64,000 bases of DNA from Sphagnum compactum (Eukaryota > Bryophyta > Sphagnopsida > Sphagnales): positions 8,951,863-9,015,862 of the forward strand of contig OZ234496.1 of the NCBI GenBank assembly GCA_965153455.1. Direction: 5' to 3'. Every line of letters starts with the position of its first letter. The first letter of the stretch is position 1. The notes under the pieces were generated by a model. The model did not search any database. It had not been told where the DNA came from and saw nothing but the letters and a program-made list of their open reading frames with translations. The position numbers and the translations under genes were made by a program. Below, in pieces: positions 1 to 11,510 of the stretch.

Positions 1-1212
1 GGAGGTGGAACCCAAGGTACACGGCAATGGTGAAGGAGGAGCTTGACAAGTTATTGGAGGCAGGGTTCATATAATTGAGTGGGTTTTTCCTATGGTATTA
101 GCATTAAAGAAGAATGACAAGCTAAGGGTATGTGTCAACTACAAAGCTTTAAACAAAGTAAATAAAAAAGACCGATACCCTTTGCCATTTTGTGAAGAAA
201 TTTTGGAAGAAGTAGCAAGGCACGAGATGTACAGATTTGGAGATGGGTACAGGGGCTACCACCAGGTGAAAATTGCTCGAGAAGATCAATTGAAAACCAT
301 ATTCACGACACCTTGGGGGATATTTTGTTACACAGTAATGCCCTTTAGGTTGTGCAATGTTCCAAGGACATTTCAAGGTTTAATGAACAAGGTCTTTGAT
401 CCATTTTTGGGCCTTTTTCTACGGGTTTTCATTGACGACTTTGGAGTTTATAGTGATAGAGCTTCCCACCTTGCCAAACTTGAATTAGTCTTTCAACACT
501 TGGATAGTTCGGGAGTGACTTTGAGCCCTGAGAAAACCACAATTGGTTTTTCAGAAGGGAAGATGGTTGGACACATTGTGTCAGAGGATGGGGTAGCCAC
601 AGATCCCGAGAAGCTTGATAGGATTTCAAAGCTTCCCTTTCCCACCACGAAGAAAGCCCTTCGAGGTTTTTAAGGGATGGTGGGATATTATCGCAGGTTC
701 ATACACATGTTTGTAGCAAAAACACGTCCTTTAACACGATTCTTGCGTGAAAATGCGCTCGCACTAATGGAGGACAAGGTGTCAAGACAGGTATTCGAAC
801 AACTGAAGTTAGCTCTTCAAGTTGCGCCAATCCTTCGGACTCCAGATTGGAACAAACCATTTTTAGTATATTGTGATGCATCTCGAGAAGCGGTGGGGAG
901 CACATTATCACAATTGGACGAAAATGGGCACGACCATCCCATTCATTTTGCTAGCAGACAATTAACTTCAACAGAGAAGAATTATACTGTGACCGAACAG
1001 GAAGGTCTCGTAGTTATTTTCTCTCTTAAGCAGTTTCGCCATTACTTGTTGGGGTACAAGGCCAAAATTGTGATAGATCACAAGGCCTTAACCTACTTGG
1101 TCAACAAGCCCAATCCAAGTGGTCGATTTGCTCGATGGCTACTCTTGATGGAGGAACTTGACATTGACATTGTCCATCGTCCAGGAAGGCGGCATGGCAA
1201 TGTTGATGGCCT
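1..1212 (+). pseudogene. Ty3/gypsy reverse transcriptase-RNase H (broken)
   Basis: Reverse transcriptase reads from base 2 (RYTAMVKEELDKLLEAGF), loses frame near 70, and resumes at about 80. The fingers motif RVCVNYKALNKVNKKDRYPL follows. The catalytic box is V-F-I-D-D-F at about 427-444, the gypsy version of Y-x-D-D. The domain runs to 673, where TAA replaces the leucine codon expected in RGFLGMVGYYRRF. After the stop the same frame continues through the RT/RNase H connection and RNase H (PFLVYCDAS, HFASRQLTSTEKNYT, VIDHKALTYLV) to NVDGL at about 1,212. One nonsense and one frameshift make it non-functional. Confidence 0.9.
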
Positions 1213-1232
1213 AAAAAAAAAAAAAAAAAAAA
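1213..1232 (+). repeat. 20-nt poly-A run inside the gypsy pol frame
   Basis: Twenty uninterrupted adenines sit directly after the NVDGL codons, where related elements continue with serine-arginine. The run breaks pol between RNase H and integrase. It could be slippage expansion of an A-rich linker, or an assembly artefact. Confidence 0.85.
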
Positions 1233-1474
1233 GGATGACAACTTTCTGGATGCGGTAATCATGGCCATTAATGCAGAAGAAGCACCTGAAGAATATCGAT
1301 AAATCATTCTGTACGTAGATGACATGAGGGATTGAGTTGAAGCCATAAAGGCAATACGAACAAGAATTGTACACAAGAATCAAAATTATTCGAGGATAGT
1401 CAATCAGCTCTACTTCCAAGGAAGAGATGGTGTTTTACGACGAACCATTGGAAAACGTGACATCTCACGTCTTT

Positions 1475-2369
1475 TGTATGAGTTTCATGATGGGTTATGT
1501 GGAGGCCAGTTTGTGGGATGAATCATTGTAGAAAAGATTTTGCAAGCAGGTTACTATTGGCCCACCCTCTTCAAGGATGCCCATGATTATTGTAAGAGTT
1601 GTGATGTATGTCAAGCTTATGCACAAAGGTTTATTGTGAGTGGCCTTTTACATCCCATACCACCATTAGGACCTTTTGAAAAATGGGGAATTAATTTAAT
1701 GGGCCCATCGCCAATGACTAGGAGAGGGCATCAATTCATTGTGGTTGCCATAGACTACCTCACAAAGTTTGCAGAGGTACGTGCCTTGAAGTCTTTAGTG
1801 AAACATGAAGTAGCACGACATTGTGTTCCATGTTGGCAAAAGAGGCCGAGGTTCATGTGAACATTTGTGATTGGGATCTCAAGATCCACCATGTTGTGTG
1901 GGTTTACAACACCACATACAAAATTGCCACAAGGTACTCATCCTTTCGTTTAACCTACGGGATGGAAGCGTTTTTACCCATTGAGCTATAAGTAATGACT
2001 TTATGCACTGACACAACGATGAGACTTCTTTTGGATGAGTCCCAACGCCATTGATTGTTGCAACTTAACGAGTTTGACGAATTGTAGTTGAAAGCCCACC
2101 AATCCATTGAAGTCGCACAGGCTCAACAAAAGAAGGCTTTTGACAATAAGGTGAAGAAAATGGAGTTCAAAGAAGGTGACCTTGTCATGATATTTAACGT
2201 TCGACATCATTGCAGGGCTTATAAAAAATTGTTACCCAAGTGGTTTGGACCTTTTGTTATTAAGAAGGTGTTTGTTGATAATGGATCTTATGATCTTCAA
2301 AATGTTAGTGGCTCACCATATCCAGACCTCATTAATCATGACAAATTGAAGAAGGTTTTGGATGTGTGA
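1475..2369 (+). pseudogene. Ty3/gypsy integrase (broken, core deleted)
   Basis: The zinc-binding region is recognisable at about 1,480-1,620: a first histidine in EFHDGLCGGQF, a Q where the second histidine is expected, then C-x2-C in CKSCDVC. The core starts at about 1,680 (KWGINLMGPSP, VVAIDYLTKFAE with the first catalytic Asp). Between about 1,830 and 1,880 the sequence jumps to the late-core segment (VVWVYNTTYK, LTYGMEAFLPIE), so the part with the second catalytic Asp is deleted. The C-terminal domain (KWFGPFVIKKVF, GSYDLQNV, LINHDKLKK) is intact at 2,160-2,369. No functional integrase is possible. Confidence 0.88.
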
Positions 2370-2415
2370 TTTCGAGGATGGAATCCATAATGAGTTTAAG
2401 AGTGATGTAACTTGA

Positions 2416-2900
2416 TGTTAAAGGGGTAAATTGAGTGATATGATTCTATAATTTGGTCAAGGTGCATTGACTTTCACATATTAATTTATGTGAAAATCAT
2501 GTGCACCATGTGATTATGTTTCCTTGTGATTAATTATGGAATCACATGGGGAACCATGTGGTGGATAAACTTTAGGAAGTTTCTTGATTAGTTTTCTTTT
2601 GGTTGGTATATAAGTGGGTGTTTGTGACCTTGAGAAACACCTTCACTTGTACAAAGTTATTGTATGAATACAAAGTTTGCTAGAATTGAAGTTTTGGTTT
2701 TTGAAAGACTTTTGATTTTGAATGGTTTTGATGTTGTTTGTATTTAGTTCATGATAAAAAAAAGGTGATGCTTGCATAAACAATTGAACGGTGAGAGAAT
2801 AATTTTACAATCAAGAACATAGATTTGATAACTATATAGTAATCATACATGATTTCGGTTCCAAACCCGTTCGTGTTGTATAGGTACAACCCTGTGAATC
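2416..2900 (+). promoter_or_regulatory. Probable polypurine tract and 3' LTR of the gypsy element
   Basis: A purine-rich AAAGGGG stretch at about 2,419-2,426 follows the pol stop and would serve as the polypurine tract. The next ~480 bp contain a TATA-like TATATAAG at about 2,607-2,614, roughly 50 bp upstream of a pyrimidine/adenine-rich stretch, which fits an LTR U3-R structure. The 5' LTR is outside the window, so the boundaries cannot be set by comparison. Confidence 0.4.
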
Positions 2901-5900
2901 AATGTTAAGAGGAGTTTGGGATTTAAGATTATGTTTATTGAGGATGTTGATAGATAATGATTGGATTGAGTTTAGGTGCAAGTGGATGTGTAAATTTTTG
3001 ATGTGGGAGGATGAGATTAGGAATCATGTTTGTGAACATGTGAAAGTGCACTCATCCTTTTTGACTAGCAATGAGGATTAGGAGGGGTCAACTAGCCATC
3101 CACCCTCATTGAAAATCATGTTTTTTCTTTTGTTGTAAATACTCACAACAATAACAAAACAATTAATTACACCAATTAATTAACAATTGAAAAACTACCC
3201 GTTATCCAACATTAAACAAAAGGTGGCCTTGTAAAGCCCAAATTTTAAGAATTATAGATATAGGTGATAAAGTAGGCCAATATTTGACATTCTTTCGTGG
3301 TTGTAAAATGTTATCAATATAAAATGTACTAATCAATTTTTTTGTTTTTTGTTTACCCAAAGCCCATTAAAGATTTATTTGCAAGGGAAAAGAAATAATA
3401 ATAATAATGATAATAAAAATAAAAATAAAAATAAAAATGAAAAAAACTCATATTTGGAAGTTCAAAATAAAATAAAATATTACAACAAATTATAATGCTT
3501 TTCCAAAGTTTTTTGAAGGGGGACAAGACAATGAAATTAATTTTTATACACATATCACTAATCCCAAATTGGTCAACTAATTATTTTTTCAACCTTCACA
3601 TATTAACTATGACATGTTATAAACAATTCAATATGTAACAAACTAAGTTTCATAAGAGGGCATGAATTTGGCATGTTACATGCATTATGTAATAATCGCA
3701 TATGTAACATATAATGATATTATGCGCTTGGTCAAACTTTATGGGTCCTGAAATAATTTTGGAAAAATTAATGAATGGGCTAAGGGTGACCATGGGGTAA
3801 AATGTTATATATTTTCATAAAATTATATGATGTTTTCCATTAAATTTTTTTTTTGGGATACATGAATATGAAGCTATAAAAAATAATATGTTAAAAGAAA
3901 AATGATAATTATTGGATTTGGACTACTTTGAAATCCAAGCACATATCATTTCAAGTTCAATGCAAAGTATGATTGGTTTAAACATGTAACAAAATTTGAA
4001 AAAATAAATAAAATATAAATCTAATGATGGTTTCGAAAATTGTTCAAAAATTACTTACTAATATTTAACAATAGCATAATGACCATCCTATTACATAACT
4101 TCATATGTGTTTAACAAACATTAAAAGATGTTACAACAATAGGTCACATATGCAAATCTAATGACTCCATGATTAAAACTTAATTTAGAAATATAAGATA
4201 ATATGTTCAAACACAAACACTATTTTATTTATTTATTTACCTTCAAAGTAAATGCATTCAATTACATCTAAATTTTATAACATTTCAAATCTTTTTTATG
4301 ATTGAAAAAGGTGTGATACCTGGGTTAAAGGCAACATACAATTTATAAAATAAAAAAGTGTTGTCAAAAGGTGCATTTAAAATAAAACAAACTTATGTTC
4401 AATTGTCATGCATAATTAAGTTAACATCTAATATTTTCAAAATTAAGAAAAAAAACACATAAAAATATGTGCACAAATGTTTGGTGTGACAAAATGTATT
4501 CACCTACAATTGCAATTGCAAGAATCAAAATTTAAAGCACACAAAATGAATCATTAAAAACAAAAACATCAACCATTTTTTAAGGTGTTAAAAAATCTCA
4601 TAACACCAAAGATGAAATTTCGGAAAAACATTCCTTAATAGCACACAAATATGAAATACCTGAAACCTTATTCACATTCAATAATTGAGTTCAACAACAA
4701 CAAAATTAAAAATCTTGTTTACAATAGACCAAGTTCCAACAACAAATAAATCCTACAAAAAATGAATGTTCTACAATAAATGCTTAGTCAAAGGGTGTGT
4801 AGAACATAAGACACAAAACCAATGAATTATCTTGCGCATTGAAGAAGGTAAGATAACATCAAAGACCAAGGCATCAAAGACATGGATGCACACTTGGTAC
4901 CAAGACGAGAGCCAATTATTCTATGCACTTTTCTTTCACAAAAAATTGTTCTTTGAAAAAAAAAATGGTTCCAAAATTCCAACATTTACAGAAATATATA
5001 ATTAATGTTGAAGCTGGCAAGGAATATGGAAATATATTTTTCTTATAATGTCACATATTTAGCCATTGACCCCATTCCATGCTTTCTATGGATATGATTG
5101 TTTGATTCCACTTTAGACTACAACATTCACACTCCAAGGTACCAAGTCCAAAAGAAAACCCGAAATCAAATTGAATTGCATTACTAGCAAGTATCAGCCA
5201 TTATAAACATTTGAAAAAATGGCATTTTTTTCATTTTAAGAAATAATAATGCATGAAAATTTCAAATGAAATCAAACAAAAATGAATTCATGGATAATTT
5301 GAAAAACCATAGAGTTTTTATAGGTTTTAGGAACTTTGACCACACACAAGTGCGAAATGTATTACATTATTGTACTTATGTGTGTATAATACATTTCAAT
5401 CATCATACATTTCATGTTTTTGTTTCTAAGTTCAAAATTTCCATCCTCAAAACTAAACCAAATCTTGTTTCATTTGATGTTTGGCAAGTTCAGTCTTGAA
5501 ACTTGTTGAACCATTTAGATTTAAAAATCCCATGTGAAAATGTGTTTTTCCCTCTTTGACCTATTTCAAGCCCATTTGAAGCTTCATTAACTATAAACTG
5601 AACATGAAAGCAATACAAATGTATGTCAGCAAACAATAGGGAAATGCAAGTGTGAAATCCTGATGCAAATATGCAACAAACGTAGTCATTTGCACTCTGA
5701 ATTCAAAAGAAGAAACCTGACACTTCACAGAGGAATTGACACATGGCACTCCTGTCCCTCAACATCTGCCTCTCAAAAACTTTCATGTTGAAACTGCATT
5801 TGACTATCAAAGTTATGATCATCCAAAAGTGTTTGCAGTTGTCAAAGCCCCATTTTAGTGGTGTGATTATCCTTGAACTTGTGTGGATGCAGTCCTGTGA

Positions 5901-5982
5901 CTTAACAAGATAACACCTGACACAATTTTGGCCAGACCCATTTACCTCTGGCTTAGGAGATGTTTTCCACTTGAACCCGCAG
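2901..5982. other. AT-rich spacer, no gene seen
   Basis: Very AT-rich sequence with short A/T runs and many stops in all frames. The one open stretch (5,266-5,499, plus) has no recognisable motif. The end nearest the methyltransferase stop (about 5,600-5,982) probably holds that gene's 3' UTR. No tRNA, TIR element or protein remnant was recognised. Confidence 0.6.
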
Positions 5983-8703
5983 TCAGCCCTCATGCTTCAT
6001 CGATATTTCATAGACCCATCCTTCATATGTGCCACCACACAGTTGCTTTGTAGATCCAGGGACTTTAGTAAGCAACAGACTGTGTTTATTGGCTTCAGTG
6101 ACTGCAAGTGCATTGTTGCTGCATCACATTTGAGGCACAAAATTAGTAACTGTAACTTGGACAAAGAAACATAATGCGTACTAATCTTTTGGATGTAGAT
6201 TGTTTTGACTGGACTAGCATACTACCCATCAATGAAAAACAACCAGAATATATGTAAGCACAAAACCAATGAAGATGGAGGAAGGAGCAAACCTGTTTGC
6301 CCGTGAAATGTAACCCAACAAAAATCTGCAAGTGCCTGTTGGACGAAGTGCCATAAGAAATTTGGCTGTCTTAAAGAAGGGAGGAAAACTGCTTTGCTGG
6401 TACAGTAAACATCCCTCCACAGTCAAAGAGAAACTCTTATCATTGAAAATGCAATGCCAGAAAGCACCACATAGCTACAGATTCTGAAATAATCTTTTAG
6501 TTCTAGATCACAATTGTTCTAAATTCAATGGAAACCACATTGAAGGATATGGATGTCTGCCCCCAGAATCAGGTCAAAGCCAAGGGGATATGTGTCATGA
6601 ATGTGTCCCAAATGGCCCTCATTGCCCCACTCCAGCTCCTGGCACTCCACCTCTGCACAGAAGTTTGTGATGCATTCAGATTAGTTGTCAGTGCTTAATG
6701 CTAGTAAATCCTTGGAGAATTTCCAGTGAGAGTGCAGGTACAAAGCACCTTTGAATCAAATCAAGTTCAAGTCATAGCTATAGTTGTCCAACTACCTATG
6801 AATCCAAAAAGCTTGCAAGTTCTTCATGAAGGTACTTTTGTCAATTGCAAGAGTCAGCAGGTTTTCAAGTTTACAAGCTACAGGCAGATGCATAGGACAA
6901 AAATGATGTTGAAAAATGTGACCCCCACCCCCAACTGCAGTTTGTGAATCCACGTTCCTCTGCATCACCTGCCTCAATCCACACCCTTTGCTCAAATCCA
7001 GGTGCCTTCACAAAGGTTCTATCCTCATCAAGACCATAGACACACCCTAACATGTCTGCTTAGGATTGGCAAATGAATATGGTCTACAGCAGTCAGTTTT
7101 GGTTGGGGACAATGCAATAGAAAAAAGGTTTAGGGTTTATGGAAAGACCGGAGAGTAGAATGGGATTTCTCTCCGGATTCACGTGTGTGAAGAAAATGTG
7201 ATGGAATTGAAGCATGCCTTGAGGACGGTGGCATTGTGATCAGTCATGACCACATGGCGACAGTAATGAGCACATAGCAGCCCTGTGAGACCTACCCACA
7301 AACATGCAAACCAAAGTTAATCAGTCCCAGTCTCAACAAAGCAAAGTGTACACCTACTGCAAAACTGTTTGTAAACCATACCACACCTATTGTTTGGATT
7401 CCTTGGACCCCTGATAAGATCCAAGAAGAGAATGTGTGCAACTCACCAACACCAGACCCAAGTTCAATGACCGATAAGCCTTGAAGAATATGGAAGTTCT
7501 GCACTAAGTAGTTGTTCAAAAGCTCAGCTCCTGGCCATATCAACTGCCCAGTGAGATCAAAATCAGCTGTCACGCCCACCAACCCATCCACAGATTACAT
7601 CAATCTGGTCAACATAGTCAATATCAGACAGTTAACCTGAACAGCAAATCCTAAACCCAAAACCCATATTTGGTCATCCTTTTTCATGTAAGTTGCAGCA
7701 AAGCTACCAGACAGATCACTGACACAAAGTAAACCTCTCTAAAACTAAGCAGAATGAACACTGAACCTATTTTAGCATAAGAGAAAAAAACCCAAACATA
7801 AGTTTGCTCAAAGAATTTGCACTTCATAATAATGCCATGAAAAAGGAATCACATTTCTTAGGGTTTAGTGCCTGAGCCATCTATTGTCAAGCAAACATCA
7901 AAACACAACATACAAAACCAGTATGATAAGATGTCGTGCAAGAGCAGATTCAAGATAAACCCCCCCCCCCCAAACCCATCAACCCAATTGGTGTGATTCT
8001 TCTACTCACTGGAAGATGCTTGCAGGCACATGACTTTGATGGTGTGGGGACCCAACACAAATTCCTTTGTCACATAACTGTTAAAAACCCAACCAGCAAC
8101 AGCAACTTCAAATTTGCATTCTGGAATCTTAAAATCTCCTTCCACGAAACTTGCATCACTTGAATACTACCTACATCATGGCTGCATACCCTCAAAAGAC
8201 AAAATATGATGAGTTTGGAATTATGATTCTTCGCATGATCAGTAGTAGTTGTAGTAGTAGTAAGTAGCCCATCAAACCTGAGAGCAAAGATATGAAAAAC
8301 TCACTAAAAATTCTTCAAAATGCTTCTGAGACAGAGAAGGAGAGAAGCATTAGGACATGACCCATCTTATATGTTACCATCACACACATGTTAGGAAGAG
8401 TTTTTGGGTGCAAGGTTCTGGGGAAGTGGGGTTAAGAAGTGGTGGTGCAACAGCCACACCTCTCATCAACAAAGAAAGAGGCATCAAAGTAGGTTTCATC
8501 TGTCTCAGACTCCATCATCCCACTTTGTCAAGTGTTTGTTCTTCCCAAGCACCCAACAAAAGAACCCAACTCCGGAGAATACCGCAAAACCTGGCAAGAG
8601 AAAGATTGTCGTTATTCAGATGGACTTGAAGATCTTCGTGTGTCGTTCCACTTTCACAGCAATCACAGCCTCTTCACCTCTCTTCAACCAGCCCTCCAGT
8701 CAT
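5983..8703 (-). CDS. METTL21-like protein-lysine methyltransferase (class I, SAM-dependent)
   Basis: Eight coding exons give 224 residues with all phases matching: 8703-8678, 8158-8094, 7566-7447, 7291-7218, 6968-6929, 6652-6551, 6404-6293, 6118-5983 (stop TGA 5983-5985). Landmarks of the family are DLTGQLIWPGAELL (residues 34-47), SAM motif I SVIELGSGVG (62-71), an acidic post-I TDHN (87-90) and FDLILGADI (134-142). These place it in the Methyltransf_16/METTL21 group, which methylates lysines of proteins such as chaperones and translation factors; the substrate here is unknown. The intron between exons 6 and 7 looks U12-type AT-AC, and the one between exons 4 and 5 uses a GC donor. Exon 1 (MTGGLVEE) and the acceptor of exon 2 are the weakest parts. 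Exon 5 has an alternative donor giving 6 nt more. Exons 3-8 are well supported by family motifs. Confidence 0.85.
6405..6550 (-). other. Predicted U12-type AT-AC intron in the methyltransferase gene
   Basis: On the minus strand the intron begins ATATCCTT, the canonical 5' splice site of AT-AC U12 introns (8 of 8 bases). It ends TTTAC. A branch-site-like CTCTTTGAC (plus 6422-6430; consensus TTCCTTRAC, 7 of 9) places its adenine 18 nt from the 3' end, inside the 10-20 nt window usual for U12 introns. Splicing there joins ...GADI to YQQSSFPPFF in frame through a split codon, as the protein family requires. No GT-AG alternative I tried keeps the frame. Confidence 0.78.
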
Positions 8704-8820
8704 GGAACTGCCGTTGGGCAAGGACCTCACAGACCTCTTAGCAGAGGAGCCCTTAAATCATGGAGCTGCCCTTGGGCAAGGACCTGACCTGACCTGACCT
8801 GACCTTAAATCATGGAGCAT
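8700..8820 (+). repeat. Local duplication with a (CCTGA)n microsatellite
   Basis: A ~27-bp segment starting CATGGAACTGCC at 8,701 recurs with few changes at 8,759. The second copy ends in five tandem units of the pentamer GACCT at about 8,781-8,806. The first copy overlaps the proposed start codon of the methyltransferase gene. Confidence 0.7.
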
Positions 8821-9209
8821 GATAATTCTCAAGCATCCTGCCCTTTGTTGATCATGTCATGTTAGCACATTGATGAGAAAAGATGTTAAGCTTATTGAAG
8901 AAGGCACTCAAAGATCTCTGTAACAAAAGGAAGAAACATATCCCATGGATAACGAACGATTGCAATAGAGTTCTTCTTTCACTTGAGCCGCCAAAAATAT
9001 GATCACCCCATGAAAAAGAGCTGCCCATTATTATACCCCATTTGTTTGAATGGGATCAACAATGATGATATTGATCAATTGTGCGAATGTTATCATTCAA
9101 CAAAACAATGTGCGAATGTTATCATTCAACAAAACATATGTTCCTAGTATGCTCCCATAAGTTCCCAATGATATTCCCAATGGTGTGCTCTTGTAGGTTC
9201 AGCTTGTTA
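8821..9209. other. Spacer between methyltransferase 5' end and tandem repeat
   Basis: No coding signal seen. It contains a short duplication of GTGCGAATGTTATCATTCAA at about 9,082 and 9,109. It probably holds promoter sequence for the minus-strand methyltransferase, but no clear TATA or start region can be fixed. Confidence 0.5.
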
Positions 9210-9810
9210 CGAAGCATAATTGTCTTATATCAAGTTTTAAAGCCATATTACAGAGCATAATTGTCTTATTATGCTCTGTAATAACTAACTACAAACTACA
9301 AAGGGAGAATTAGGTCAGGTTTCTAATGTACAGTTCTTTTTTTTTACAGAGGATTAGTCTTTTTGCTGAGCAGAATCGTCTTATCATACTCTGTAATGTG
9401 ATGATACCTGCAAATTACAAAGGGGAAAATTAGGTCAGAGCATTAGCCTTATTACACCAGCAGCAGAATCGTCTAGCATTATGGTCCATAATGTGGTACC
9501 TGCAAATTACAAAGGGAAAATCAGGTCAGAGAATTAGGCTGATTACATCAGCAGCAGAATCGTCTAGCATTATGCTCCGTAATGTGGTACATGAAAATTA
9601 CAAAGGGAAAATTAGGTCAAAGCATTAGCCTGATTACAACAGCGGCAGAATCGTCTAGCATTATGTTCTGTAATTTGGTACCTGCAAATTACAAAGGGGA
9701 AAGCTAGGTCAGAGCATTAGCCTGATTACAACGGAAGCAGAATCGTCTACCATTATGATCTGTAATTTGGCACCCTGCAAATTACAAAGGGGAAAAGCTA
9801 GGTTAGGTTT
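9210..9810 (+). repeat. Tandem repeat, ~91-bp unit, about five full copies
   Basis: The core CAGAATCGTCTAGCATTATG recurs with its start at about 9,371, 9,464, 9,554, 9,646 and 9,738, giving spacings of 90-93 bp. Each unit also contains AATTACAAAGGG and TTAGGTCAGAGCATTAGCC. Degenerate half-units (CATAATTGTCTTAT) extend the array left to about 9,210. The array ends directly before the first exon of the plus-strand gene at 9,878, so it may form part of that gene's upstream region. Confidence 0.88.
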
Positions 9811-9877
9811 CTACGGATTCCGCTGCGGAGACAAGAGCAGGCTACAGTCTTCAAGCGTTTGCATGCAGGCGCGGGCG

Positions 9878-11306
9878 ATGGAGGATCGTCCAAGCTTCGG
9901 CAATGCTGGCGCGGGCGACGGATCCGTGCACAAGCGTTGCATGAAGGCGATGGAGGATCCGGTAAGCAAGGAATACTATTTAGTACCGTCTTTATATTTG
10001 CGTGAATGGAGCCGGAGCGCGGATGAGACTAGCAGCTTCTACTTTGGCGTTGATGCTTCAAGCACCATGAGGGTACGTATAACTACGAGTTATAATTGCG
10101 CTTTTATATCTTGTTTCATGCTCAGTTCCGCTGAGATTTTTGGGGAATGCTTTCTTTTGGTCTCAGGTTGCCACTAATTCTTCATCATATATTGCAGCGT
10201 TCAGTACCAATTATTCACAATAGAACTTGCTGATACAGAAGATAGATTTGTAGTCCAAAGATCAGTCACGCGAATTTGATAAAGATCTCATGATATCCTT
10301 TATGTATCGCTAAAGAAATTCAAGAAGCAGGTCTATTTCAGATCCTAATTCAAATCTGCTTGACCAAGCAGATCTGGATTGCTTCGATGTAATTCACAAC
10401 TAACTCAGATTCTCTTGATCAAAAGGCAAATTCGTAAACATGCTGCGAAGAAGTCGAAGAGCAATAACTAGATCGAATTTCTTTCAAGGCAATATGCAGA
10501 CGGAGAAGAAGAAGAAGAAGAAGGCCGTCTTACTGAAAAAGAGTAGGAATGATGCATGCAGCTGCTCCGATCGAGTCGGCATGATGACTCTCCGCGACTA
10601 CGCTAATATTATTTTCCTTTAGATCTTGCATCCTCGTGTTTTCTCAGAGTAACGTGCAAAATTACTTCTATAGAATTTGCAGAGTAATGAACAGAACGCT
10701 AGATCGAAAATTAGAGCATGCATGCATGCTGATCTCCTGCGATTTGGTCCTGAAATATTTGCCGTTGAACCTCTTCAACTCGCAAAGGACATAGTCGAGG
10801 TTGTAAGAACTTAATTTGCAACATATGATTTACTTCCATGTTTCATCGGCTGTCTAAACTATTTTGTTTTTGTGTTTCTTTGTTCAGAGGCCGCCGGTGG
10901 TGCGTGCCTGAAGAACGGCGGCATCCGCTTTACAATCATCGGCAACAAGTACTACTTTGAACCTAGTAGTAGTGCTGCTCATCACCTGCAACAACGTCTA
11001 AAGGCAAAATTAGGCGATGTCCGATCAGCCATGGACGACGTCTTCATTCAACTTGCCATATCTCGGACAGTTATTTTCCTCTCTCAACAGTCAGGTGAGG
11101 CTCTTTGTTTCTCTTGAACCTGCTGCATATCTTTGATCTTGCATCTCATGTCTGCTTTTAAATCGAAATCAAGATTGGCAATTCGCAAAGATGACGATCC
11201 ATGGCCAGGATACCTTCTGTCATATGAATCAAGGAACAGAAACACTGAAACACACAATCCTGCAATGTCCAGATGCTCAGCAACAAGCAGGAATGAATTC
11301 AAATGA
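9878..11306 (+). CDS. Unrecognised plus-strand multi-exon gene
   Basis: I cannot name this protein. Candidate exon 1 (9878-10072, starting MEDRPSFGNAGAG) ends at a good GTACGT donor in phase 0. A possible middle exon near 10,690-10,807 reads ADLLRFGPEIFAVEPLQLAK and ends at GTAAGA. An exon starting at 10,888 or 10,890 reads CLKNGGIRFTIIGNKYYFEP and ends 11,094 with GTGAGG in phase 1. The next exon (11,191-11,306) enters in the matching phase with DDDPWPGYLLSYES and stops at TGA 11,304-11,306. The phase agreement, higher GC and purine-rich codons argue for a real gene; the exon set is incomplete. Intervening sequence has a GAAGAAGAA run at about 10,504. Confidence 0.42.
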
Positions 11307-11477
11307 GGAAGAAATCTTGCATGTCCTAGGCAAGCTGCTTCACAGTCTCTTTCGTAGTAGTGTACTTCCTTTTAGACTTTCTTTCCTGTGGTTGACAGCA
11401 AAGTGATTGTTGCAGGACTGCACACAAGAAGCTGAAGCTGCCGCAGAGAAGAGGAGAAACTACAAGAAAGAAATCTG

Positions 11478-11510
11478 TTGACTGACTGACTGACTGACTG
11501 ACTGACTGAG
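11478..11510 (+). repeat. (GACT)n microsatellite
   Basis: About seven to eight tandem copies of the tetramer GACT. Confidence 0.9.

Larger units (their letters stand above)
1..2369 (+). mobile_element. Decayed Ty3/gypsy LTR retrotransposon, 3' half of pol
   Basis: The segment reads in order as reverse transcriptase, RNase H, H2C2 zinc finger and integrase core, then integrase C-terminus. This RT-RH-IN order is diagnostic of Ty3/gypsy. The left part (gag, protease, 5' LTR) lies outside the window. The copy is dead: a frameshift near 70, an in-frame stop at 671-673, a 20-nt adenine run at 1,213-1,232, stops around 1,300-1,340 and 1,520, and a deletion inside the integrase core near 1,840. I did not see a chromodomain at the integrase C-terminus. 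The lineage within gypsy is not resolved. Confidence 0.93.

Noticed and set aside
92-2369. Intact gypsy polyprotein
   Set aside because: Frameshift, stops, the A run, and the deletion of part of the integrase core rule out a functional element.
8404-8787. 127-residue plus-strand frame
   Set aside because: It overlaps the methyltransferase first exon and intron on the other strand, has no recognisable motif, and overlaps two other open frames.
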